Assembly (NCBI GenBank): GCA_003116995.1
Contig: BDSL01000019.1
Coordinates: 434,001 to 498,000, forward strand
From: Yamagishiella unicocca
Taxonomy: Eukaryota > Chlorophyta > Chlorophyceae > Chlamydomonadales > Volvocaceae
Length of the DNA stretch: 64,000 nucleotides
Direction: 5' to 3'
The notes below the pieces were generated by a model, which ran no database searches, was not told the DNA's origin, and saw only the letters and a list, made by a program, of their open reading frames with translations. The first letter of the stretch is position 1, and every line of letters starts with the position of its first letter. A program made the translations under genes and the position numbers. Shown here in pieces: positions 35,601-46,500 of this stretch.

Positions 35601-36170
35601 GCTGCTGGCCTGCACGTGAACGCCTGTCGCCGGCTTGCCTGTTGCCGGCTTGTGCCACACAAATCCCTCCTCTGCCACTGCCATTGTTGTTGCCGCCCCC
35701 TCACCTCCGCACACACGCACATGCAGGCGACCCAGGAGGACCTGCGGCGCATGCTGGCTCGAACAGGCATGAGCCCGCTGGTGGTGACCGACTCCTCCCC
35801 GCCGCCACCGCCGGGCGAGGCGGCAGCAGCGACGTCGGTGCGCACGCAGGAGCCCGACCTGGACGACCCCTTCGCACCGGCAGATGATGGTGGAGGCAGT
35901 CCTGTCGGCTCAGATTCCACGGAGGGCCAGGGCGATGGGCATCAGGGCGGCCCCGGCAGCTTGGAATGCCGCGGCGCCGATGCCAGCCAAGCAGCGCCGA
36001 CCCACGGGTCGGGCCTGCGGGTACGCAGCTGCTGGGACGAGGAGGAGCGGCTGCTGCTTCGGGAGTACAGCTGCGCGCTGCTCGAGGCGTTTGGGGAGGT
36101 TTTCGAGGTGGAGCTGGTGCGGGGTGACCCTGGGGAGCTGGAGCGGCTGCAGCCGCCGCCGGCTCCCTGA
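32654..36170 (+). CDS. LIP2: Octanoyl-[acyl-carrier-protein]:protein octanoyltransferase (LipB/LIP2)
   Basis: It transfers octanoyl from acyl carrier protein to lipoyl domains, the first step of lipoate synthesis, in mitochondria or plastid. Exons: 32654-33340, 33766-33919, 34108-34175, 34376-34450, 34755-34870, 35117-35354 and 35727-36170, about 593 residues. Catalytic landmarks are present: [48 protein letters not shown] with the active Lys, and [12 protein letters not shown] followed by IVPCGI with the active Cys. The intron after 33919 needs a GC donor (see separate entry). Bacterial and plant enzymes are about 200-300 residues, so this one is enlarged by a roughly 200-residue disordered N-terminus and a linker of about 130 residues before the conserved C-terminal helix [14 protein letters not shown]. 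The open frame extends to 32570 but lacks an ATG there, so 32654 is chosen; the leader type is unclear. Confidence 0.93.
33920..34107 (+). other. GC-AG intron in the octanoyltransferase gene
   Basis: The only junction that keeps both conserved blocks in frame is CCAG|GCGAGT to ACCAAG|GCTCG, giving [20 protein letters not shown]. Nearby GT dinucleotides (33924; 34065) give the wrong phase or too short an intron, or delete conserved sequence (33871). Confidence 0.7.
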
Positions 36171-37584
36171 AATCCCGAGCGAGGGAGGCAGGGCCGTGTG
36201 CCGGCGTAACGCTATGATCGGTTTTAACGACTTCGGCAGTTGCCTCAATAGCAATGAGAGGAATCACGGAAACACATCTCGGCCGGGCGGGTGGTTCACA
36301 CGCGCCACGCCATTCGACGCCTACGGCGCCTGCGGTCCTGCGGTGCAAGAGAAACGAACCCCGCCCGCCCCGCCCCTGCCACCTCCCTGAGGTGCCCAGC
36401 CTGCTACGGCTTCCACGGAGGGCGCCCAGCCTCGTCCCCCGCGCACAGCTTCTTCCAACGCCCTCCAGCCCCTCAGCACCTTTGATAGCCCCTACCATCC
36501 TAATCTCCACAACATACTTCTCATGGCACCCCTCGCAACACCTAGCTCCACACCAACAAATGATCCACGCGGTCGCCTGCCACACCCGCCGCCTCGGCGA
36601 CAGCGCTATGGTTGTGCGCCCCACCCCACTTGACAGCGCTACAGCTAGCCCAACGAGGTCGTCAGCCCCATCCCACTTGAAAGCGCTACAGCTAGCCGAA
36701 CGAGGTCGTCAGCCCCACCCCACTTGACAGCGCTACAGCTAGCCGAACGAGGTCGTCAGCCCCACCCCACTTGACAGCGCTACAGCTAGCCGAACGAGGT
36801 CGTCAGCCCCACCCCACTTGACAGCGCTACAGCTAGCCGAACGAGGTCGTCAGCCCCATCCCACTTGAAAGCGCTACAGCTAGCCCAACGAGGGGCACAT
36901 GAACGAACATGCACTGGACTATAACGGTAATAACGACAGGTAGCAACGTAGCATGGCAAAACACGATCGGGCGCACCACGTGACGCCAATAAATACGTAC
37001 GGCAATGGAAAGACTGCTCGTGCGCGTGAACGGAAGGTTCATAAGCCGTCTTCGAAGGCGCGCACACTCCGAGTCCTCCTCCCACTGGCCTTGTCCTTAC
37101 GCGGGCCACGGGGGTTCCTCCCAATTTCCCACCTGGAATGCGCACTCGATACACGACACACGCACTCACGGGCTACCGTGCGACGGCGAACGTGGCCGAG
37201 ACCGTCGCAGGGCTTCCCAGGCCACCCGGGGCTGATGGTGCTGAGGTCAGGAAGAAGAGGTGAGATCCCACAGGGTCGCATCCAGGGGCGATGCGTCGCA
37301 AGAAAAACTCGCTCCGCGGCGATTGCAACGACTGCAGCGACCACGAGCCGATCAGCCGCCGCCTGAGAGCCACCCCTGTCAGCGCATGTCTGGGCCACAC
37401 GCCCCTCTACCCACTCAGCACGCGTGCGCTGCTGCCACGTCGGCAACTGCGCGCCCTCCTTTGCTGCAGCAAACGCGACAGAATGACCTCCTCACCACAG
37501 TCCACCATGACAACATTAATAATAATGCCTTGCGGGTTACGTTCCTCGCTTATTTGCTAGCAGCTCAACGTTCCTCCCACGTCA
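36171..37584. other. Spacer between convergent octanoyltransferase and giant kinase
   Basis: Contains the two 3' untranslated regions and the 47-bp array listed separately. No gene is seen. Confidence 0.5.
36620..36892. repeat. 47-bp tandem array (about six copies) in the intergenic spacer
   Basis: The unit contains CCCCACTTGACAGCGCTACA followed by GCTAGCCGAACGAGGTCGTC; copies differ by a few substitutions (ccgaacg/cccaacg, gacag/aaag). Adjacent copies at 36672-36890 are the most alike. Confidence 0.9.
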
Positions 37585-40500
37585 TCACGTGCCATCGCCC
37601 TCTTGGCCACCATACTCCCCTGCCTCCCGCTTCGCCGCCCGGTCCTGCGTCCGCACCGCCGCCGCCGCCACCTGCTTCGCCCCGCCCGCCGCAGCTGCCC
37701 GCATCGCCAACGCGCCCCCCGTGGGCGCAGAACTTGACAGCACCGACACCTCAAGCAACGGCCACAGCCCCTGCCCAGTTGGCCCTCCCGAGCCGGCTGG
37801 CCTGTCCTCACCCGCCCGCGACCTCGGTGACACATGTCCCCTCCGACCGTGGCTCGACGACCGGCCCAAACCCCACTCCTCCCGACTGCCTGCTGCCCTC
37901 CCGCCGCCTGGTGCAACGTGGCCGCTGCTCCGGCGGGAGAGCCGCCCCAGCGCCGGCCCCCCGCCGCCACCGCCAGCCACCTCGCCGGCCAGCCCCAGCC
38001 TCTCCGAGCCCTGGCTGCTGCGCGTGATGCTCGTCCTGCTGAAGCTGGGCCCCGACTCCGGAACCGTGGACAAACTGGACTTGGCCAGGCGCAGCGCCTC
38101 ATCGAACGAGTTGCCGCGGACTGCGTCCAGGCCTCCGACGCCGCTCGGCCCTCGGCCGCCGCCGAAGGCATGCTGCGACATGTCAACCACGGTGCCGCCG
38201 GCGCCGGCCACTCCGGCGCCGCCGACGCCGACGCCGCGGGTTATCCCGAAGCCGAGCCCGCGAGGGCCGCCGGCGGCGCTGCCTACGTTCACGGGGAGCT
38301 GGGGCACCGCCGGGGCGGAGCTGGACAGGTACGACATGTCCGTAAAGGCCAGCGCCGCCGCCGTCGGGTCGGACCCTGAGATGGCCAGCGCCGCCGACAG
38401 ACTGCCGGCCGCTTGAAGAACCCGGACGCCTCCCCCGCCTCCGCTTCCGCTTCCCCCTCCGCCTCGGCTGCCGCCTCCACCCGTGCTTTCTTCCTCGTCG
38501 TCATCGTCTCCAGCCGCATCCGACAAGGACACGCCACGTCGGCTGAACGACGGCGGCAGAGCCGCCACCGGCTGCTGGAGGCGCTGCTGCGGAAGGCGGC
38601 CGTCGCCGCCCCCGCCACTGCCGCCGCCGGCGCTGCTGCTCGAGACGTCCGACGCCACAGCCACCCGGGCCGCCCCCATGCGACTCTTCGTGCCAGCCGT
38701 CACCGCGCTCTTGAGCACGCGGAGCAGCCCGCCCCGAGGAGGTGCCTTATGCTGCCTGTCGGCCTCCTTGCCGCCGCCAGTGCGCCCGCCCCTGCCCGCG
38801 GCGCCCGACCCCGCCGCCGCGCCTGGCGCTGGGGGAGCTGCTGGTGGATCGAGGCCGTACAGCGAGCCGCCGGTCTCGAGCTTGCGAAGACTGTCCCTCT
38901 GAAAGCGCGGCGGCAGCCCGGCGCTGCCGACGGAGCGGGGCTGCCACTGTCCCGCCTCCTGCCAGCCGTGAGACATGGGAGGTTTGTGGTGGAGGTGGTG
39001 CTGCAGGTGCCCAGCCCCGTAGCTGCACGGCCGAGCGAATCGACTCAGCTCGTTTGTGTGCGTGCCGTACCCGTAGGGCCCACTGGCGCTGAGGCGCCGC
39101 GGCGCGCCCTCCTGCCAGGACCCGACGACGACCTCGCCGGCGCCGCCACGCCGCCGCCCGCGCCCTTGCCGCGGGCTGTACGGCATGCCCGCGCCGCCGG
39201 CGGACGCCAAGAGGACGGCGGCCCCGGCTGAGTCCAACGAGCGGCTGTTGGGGTAACTGTCGCCGTACGACCCGGTGTACGGGGCTCCTCCCGCTTGCAG
39301 AGGCTGCCTGGCAAGCGGGATATTGATCGCGTAGTTGCTGCGCAGCGGCGTTACGATGGGCGCGGAGGCTGCTGCGATGCCACTAGCGCCGCCACCGCCG
39401 CCGGGGTAGCCGGGCCTGTCGGCGGCGTACGGAAACGGCGCCGCGGCGCCGGCGGCGGCCGCTGCGAGGGGTCCGTTGAAGCTGCGGCCGCCGGGGAAAA
39501 TGTTGAAGGAGGGCTCCCTGGCTTGCGACGAGTGCGCCACCATGATGGTGCCGCCGCTGAAGGATGCCGACGCCTCCGAAGCCAGGGAGTTGTACACCGG
39601 GGAGCCGAACACGCCGCTGATGCTGGGGAGGGGCACCATGGCCTGCGGTGACTCCAGGGGAGGAGGGCCCGACGGCGGCGGCGTGCCCGACGACGACAGG
39701 AACGGGCTTCGCCACGTCTCCGTGGGCCCTATGAGGCCGGGTCGGAGGTTCGCCGCCTCCATCCCCCGAGCTGCGTGCGAGGCTGGCGGCATCCCAGACG
39801 ACTGCTGCAGAAGCTGCTGCTGCTGCTGCTGCTGAGGCGCTGGCGTGTATTCGTCCGGGTCGGCTCGCTCCAGCTGCGCCGGCGCGAACAGCGGGGTGTC
39901 GGTCGCGCTGTCGGGCACAGCGGCCGGGTCATCCACCGGGGTGATCTCCGGGCTGGCTGGCCGCGGCGCGGCAGCGGTTGCGATAGCGGTCGCCGCAGCC
40001 GCGCCGCTGGCGCGCGCAAAACCCGGCGTCGACGTCGACGAAGCCGTGCCGCCGCTGCCTACGACGCACGCGGGCTGTTGGCTGGCGGTGTTGCAGTTAT
40101 TGTGGTTATTGTAGTTGTTGTAGTTATAGTAGTTGCTGTTGCTGTGGAAGTTCGTTGCGGCAGCCGCAGCATTGTCGCTCATCCACGCAGCCGACCCCTG
40201 CTGACCCGCTGGTTGGCTGTACTGGTAGGGCGGGAAGGAACCCATACCACCTTCGGCTCCACCTCCACCTCCACCTCCACCGCCACCTCCAACGCCAGCG
40301 CCAGCGACGCCACCCGGCAGGGCGGCCAGCGTCGGGCCCAGCACCAGCGGCACCGCGCCGCCGGGGGGCGCACCCATGCTGGGCCTGGCGAAGGGTCCCA
40401 CGCCGGCTGGTCCGTACACGTGTGGCGGCAGCATTGAGGAGGGCGGCGGCGGCGCTTGCTGCTGACCCATGCTCGGCCTGGCGAAGGGTCCCGTAGCGGC

Positions 40501-43500
40501 CTGCCCAGCGTACTGACCGGACGGCGCCCCTGCGGGCGCATTCTGTGGCAGCGGCGTCTGCGCCGGCGGCATAGCGCCGCCCCATTGCGCAAGGGTGGCC
40601 ATGGACGGGCGGGCAAAGGGGTTGGCGCCCGGGGCTTGGGGCGCTGGGGCGAAGGAGGTCGGGTAGTACGCCTCGCCACCGGCCGCGTCGGTCGGCGGGG
40701 CACCTAGACTGGGCCTCACGAAGCGCCCAATCGGCGGCGCGTAGCCGGCTTGTTGCTGCGGTTGCTGCGGTTGTTGCGGTTGCTGCCACGGTTGCTGCTG
40801 TTGCGGTTGCAACCACGCGTTGCTCTGGGGCTGCGAGGCCCAAGACGGCCGAGCGAAGGGGCTAGTCCCCCAAGCCTGCTGGGTCGAGCTGGGTGGTGGG
40901 TAGTGCGCCTGGGCAGCGGGCGGGGCGCCGAGGCTGGGCCGGGCGAATCGCCCTCCCTCGGCGCCATCCGCACCCACCATCACGGGGACAGTAGCCGCCG
41001 CCACTGGCGCCGCAGACGCAGTTGGCGGGCTTGTGGCTGATGACGTGTTGCCCGTGCTTGGGCGCGCAAACGGCGAACCGTTGCCCGTGCTTGGGCGCGC
41101 AAACGGCCAACCGTTGCCAATGCTTGGGCGCGCAAACGGCGAATCGTTGCCAATGCTTGGCCGCGCGAATGGCGACCCGCTTGCTAGGCTTGAAGCCGCG
41201 AACGGCGACCTGCGGGACTGGGTTGGGCGCGCTAATGTCGAGGCGCCAGGGGGCCCCCGCGTCCCGCTTATGTTCCCAGCTGCGTGCGGCGGCACGGCGG
41301 CGCCTCCGGAGCTGTCCACGCTGGCCCGGGAGAAGTTAGGCATGGCGGTTCCAGCCGCCCCAACCGCCGCCGTCATTGCGGCAGCCACTGGTGCCGACCC
41401 GGCGGATGTGGCTGTGGCTCCTGCCGCTCCATCGGCCCGCGACATCTGCGTCCCGCGCTCCTCCGTGGACTGACCGCTAGGTGGAACCAGGACCGGGCTG
41501 GATCGCGAGACGGGCGGCGCAGCTGCCGACGCGTCCGTGCCTTCGCTGCATTCTGCTCCGGCTGCAGCAGCAGTAGCAGCCGTGGCTGCGGCCGCAATGC
41601 CAACCGGCCCAACTGGCTCCGCCACTGCTGCGCCTGCCGGCCCAACAGCCTCCCCCGCCGCCTCCCCTCCGTCCACTCCTGGCGTCCCGGCCTGGGAGGC
41701 AGGTCCGCCATTGTGCCCCGTGTACGACACCGATCTCCTGGTCTCGGAGGGCGTTGCCAAGTCCGTCTCGGCCATGCCGAATACCTCACCTCCCCCCGCA
41801 GCACCCGCACCCGCGCCTGACCCCAGCCACGGGCCCTGCTGCTCCGCGCCGGCCCGGTGCGAGGCGCCGGTGCTGGCTGTACCTCCCGTGGTGGGCGCCT
41901 CCTCCGTGGTGGGCGCCCCCACCTCCTCATCGTCCATCTCGTGAACCGTGGGAAGGTCCGGCCGGCCAAAGCGCGGCGGCTCGGCCGGGATCTCAAACGC
42001 GCGCATCACAGCCGCCAGAGTGCCCGCAGGGCCAGGGCTGGAACTGCTGGTTGAGACGAGGAGCCCCGCCGCCTCCCCGCCAGCACCCACGTCGGCGGCG
42101 GCAGCGGTAGCGCCAGCACCGCCTCCCGCCCCCCACGCCGACCCGCGGGACGCGGCGGCCGGGATCTCCACTGCAACGAGGGAAGAAGGGCTTGGCGGAG
42201 ACGCAGCGCCGCTGGTGGGCGGCGCCGCCCCGTGCGAGCCCACCACGCCCATCGCCAAGGGTGCTTGTGGCGAACGAGCGCCGTCACCCCGGCCAGCCGC
42301 GGCCGCTCCCGGGCTGGGGCTCGTGCCCAATTCAACTGGTGCCGCGGCACCGAGCTCCGTGCTCTCGTCGCCGGTCGCAGGGCTGCCGGCTACGCTGGAG
42401 GCGCCTATGTGCCCCGGTATCCCCGGATCAACCAACGGCGATGCTTCAGCTGTGGAAGTCGTTATAGATGTAGATGTGGAGGTCGTTGTGGCGGTAGCTG
42501 TAGACATGGTGTTGGCCGGAGCGAAGGCCACAGCTCCCCCAGCGGCGGCCGCGATCGGTAGCGGCAGCAGCGGCCCCGGGTGGGCAAGGGAACCGCCGCC
42601 GCTGCCCGCCCCGTACAGTGGCCCAATAGCCGTCGTGGACAGCGGCGGCGACGAGCCGCTGACCTCCGAGGTGCCCGAGAGCCGCGACAGCTGCGGCGAC
42701 GGCGCGCGCGGCAGCACAGCCGGAGGCGGGGTCTCGCTGCTGCGTCGGTCGAATCGTGCCGCTACGGCGCTTCCCGCACCAGCGGGCCGGACAGCCGCTG
42801 TAGCAGCAGCAGCAGCAGCAGCAGCGGGCCGGACCGCAGCAGTAGCAGCAGTAGCAGCAATGGCAGGAGCTTCGGCGACAGCGCCAGTCCCGCTGACGAG
42901 GGCCGCAGACCCTGTACTGAAGTTGCTGCTGGTCCGACCCAGGCTCGTAGCTGCGCCCCCGGTGCGCCTCTCCAGAACCGGAGCCGGGGAGCCGCTGCGG
43001 CCGCCGCTGCCGTCCGCGGCCCCCCAGAGCGAGCTGGCGGTCCCATCCGCCGAGCTGTGCGCACTGGCCTTCAAGAAGACGTGCTGCTGTTGCTGCGGCG
43101 CCAGCGGCGGCGGCGATGACAGCTGCTGCTGCAACTGCTGCTCCTGCCGCAGCTGCTGCTGCTGCTGTTGTTGTGGCAGTGGCAGTGGTGATGGCGGCAG
43201 CGGTGGCTGCTGCCACGTCTGTTGACCGCCTCCGCCTCCGCCCCCGGCGGCCCAACCAACATCGGGCCAGCCGTGGCCTCCGCCGCCTCCGCCTCCGCTG
43301 GCCCAAACGCCTCCGGCGGCCGCGTACTCGTACTCCCGCAGCATGCTCCCGAGCATCTGGCCGATTTGCTTGAAGGTCGGGCGCTGCTTGTGCGCCGGCT
43401 GCATGCAGGTGCCGACGAGCTGCATGTACCCTCGCGGGCAGCTGGGTGGCAGGTGCGGGAAGCCGCGCTGGTGCACCAGGCGGCCCTGCGGACCGTACGT

Positions 43501-46500
43501 CCAGCAGGAGCGACTGCAGTACAACTCCCACAGGACTACGCCGTACGAGAAGACGTCAGCGAAGCGGGTCAGGTTGCCGGCGTTTGTCACTGCAGTGGGG
43601 TGAGGTGAAGTGGGGGGGGGGGGTACATAAGGAACCGGAAACTCGACTTGGGAAATAAAGTGGTGGGGGGGGGAGTTGAGGAAGACCCGTGGTGATGGGG
43701 AGGTGGAGAAGGAGACGGGGAGTAGGTGAAGCAATGGGAGAGCGGTTGTGTAGCTGCGGTGTTTGTGCAGCCGCGGTGTTTGAGAATATTCCTTCCCGAG
43801 GCGAAAGTGGCTAGGGTCCTTCCGTAACACCTGGGCCGCAGCTGGTGATCGGCAGGCTGGCGTCATGGGTGTAAAGCCGCTCCCTCTGCATTCCCGCCCT
43901 CACCCTCTGGTGCGGTGTAGAAGGGAGTCCCGCGCTTCGTGTTGGAGACGTGGCTCTGCGGGAGGCATCGGATAGCGGGCGGTATGGATAAGGTCGCATA
44001 GAAAGAGAGAGCAGGCAAGCGGCTTCCCGCCCACTCTGGCAAAGACAGCATGCACGCGTTTCCTTTCCCATTTGGGCCCTCTCTGTTCTCCCTCGCCCCG
44101 CCCCTCCCGCGCACCTGCTCTGCGTGCATGTGCACCGACAGGCCGAAGTCGGCAATCTTGGCTGCGTACCCCAGCACACTGCCGTCATCGCGCTTCAGCA
44201 GCACCTGTGAACAAACCGCAAGTAAGGACGGTAAACCAGCAAGCCTAGGGAGGACGCAAGGTCGGCGCCGCACCGATACCTGTGCGATAAGCCAAGGCAC
44301 GAGGAGCCCCAAGCAAGCAGCAGGGCAATAACCTCCGAAGCCAGCGCAGCCTCGGATATCTGCGCGCGCGGTTCACCTACATTTGCTGGGTTGAGGTCTC
44401 CGTGGATGATGTTGTGTTCATGGAGGTATTGTAACCCGTTGGCAACCTCGCGAGCCATCTGAGGGAGGCGAGGGTTGGGGCCGGGTAGCGCCAGCAGGTT
44501 GCGTCAGCAGGGGACAGGAGGGAGCAGCAGGCGCGCGGCTAGGAGCCAGGAGCCGGGGCAGGGGAGGGCAGGGCAGGGGAGGGCAGGGGAGGGCAGGGGA
44601 GGGCAGGGCAGGGGAGGGCAGGGGAGGGTAGGGGCGACGATGCGTGGTGCAGCGTGGGAGGTAGGGTAGCGGGCCAGGAGCAGATCAGGACGCACTGAGG
44701 ATGAGGCAGTGGATGGCCGGGCCTCACCTGCAGCACCCACTCCATCTGTGGCGAGCCAGTACCTGGGTTGAGGAAGGACCGCGCCTCGATGGCGTGGCGC
44801 AGGCTGCCCCCGTCGCAGTACTCCTGCAGCCGGCGGCGGAAGCGAGGAAGCCGTGTGGCGCCATAGGACAAAGAGGAAGCAAGAAAGACAAGAGGAAGGT
44901 AGGGGGAGGGTAGGAGGAAGGTAAAGGGGGACAGGAGGAAGGTAGGAGGAAGGGTAGGGTCCGTTGGCCCAACCCCGTGGGTGCTACTCGCACGTGCGGG
45001 TACCAACACGTGTTTCCAGCGTGGATCCACGCCTAGGAGCAGAAGCGGCGAGGTGGCCCGCTGCCACCGCCACCACCTCATAATTGTCCGCCACAAACGG
45101 GGTTTTACGCGTACACAGGTTTCTATTACGATTCCCTGGACGGCCGTCCTGGCCGCCACCGGACCGAGCGGCACCTGGACGATATAGAGGCGCCACTCCT
45201 GGATGACCTCCGTCTCGTTCATGATGTGCAGGCCCGTCATGGCGCCGCCGCGGCGGCTGTCCACATGCATCGGCTTCAGGTCGCAGGTGTAGGTGGTGAC
45301 CACGTTGGTGTGGAAGATGGACCTGCGGAGGAAGAGGAGGAGGAGGAGGAGGAGGGGGGCCCAGCGTACCGAGGCGGTAGGTAGGTTCCGTGCGTTGGTA
45401 GGCTGCGATGCAAGGCCTGGGAAGACCTCGGCACGCAGCTGCGCAGGCACATCAGTGACATCTCTAGTGTTCGGTGCTGCCCCCCGCCTTCGTTGCCCGC
45501 ACCCACTTTGACAGCGCCGCCTCCATGAGTGCGGCGTGGCGGCCCTGCGTCACTGCGTCGGCAGTGAGCGTCATGGTCTTGACGGCCACCTGGAGGCCCT
45601 TCCACAGAGCTGAAAGAGGCGCGGGGCGGGCAGGGGTTGCGGAGGGTAAGATGAGGGGGCTGAGACATCCGGGAGTGGCGAGGAGGGACGGAAGGCCTGG
45701 AGAAGGCACGGAATGCGGAAAGTGTTTTGAAGGCGCGGCGGTTTAGTGCGGACCGCCCTCCCGCAGAGCTGTCCACCGCGGCCCTACCCCCAACCCTGAG
45801 CCCGACTTGCCTTTGTACACGGTCCCAAAGGCACCGGAGCCAAGGATCTCCTGGATGACCAACTGGTTCTCATTCAACCGGCTCTCCAAGTCGGCAGTCA
45901 GTTCGTTCAGCGTTGCCCCCAGTCCGACAGCTCCACCACCACCGCCGCCGCCACGGCCGCCGCCGCCGCTGCGCCCGGCGCCGACGAGCCCGCCGGCGCC
46001 CGCGACCCCCCCGGCGGCTGCAGCGGTGGCGCCGCCGGCGTTGCTGGTCCGGTAGCCTCCAGGAGCAGCACCCGGCGTCGGCGAGCCGCCCTGAACCCCG
46101 CTCGCGCGGCCTACCTCTGCCAGCTGTACGGCATTGACGCGGCCGGCGCGCTCCGGTGGCGCTGTGAGGCTGCTGGCGCTCGCCAACAGCGCCGGCGGGG
46201 GCGACACGGGGCGCTGCACGGCCATGGTCAGGCTGTCCACTCGGAACAGGTTGGACAGCGACCCAACCAGCAGCCTGCCCAGGCCCTGCTTGGCGCCGCC
46301 GCCGCCGCCGGTGTGCACAGAGGCCGAGTCAGCCGACACCGCGAACAGCGCTCCCGTCCCTTGGACCGGGCTGCCGCCCGCTGGCGTTGCGCTGGCAGTA
46401 TTGGTTGCACCACCGCCACCGGTACCGTTACCGTTACCGTTGGCGCCGCCGCTGCCGCTGCCACCTTCCACCCACACCAGGCTGCGGGAGCTGTCGGACC

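Noticed and set aside
36620..36892. CRISPR array
   Set aside because: The 47-bp units are directly abutting near-identical copies with no unique spacers, and the genome is eukaryotic.
37589..38416. Plus-strand ORFs through 37.6-43.6 kb as genes
   Set aside because: They are frame shadows of the minus-strand kinase exon; the minus frame is open for 2,000 codons and continues a conserved kinase domain.
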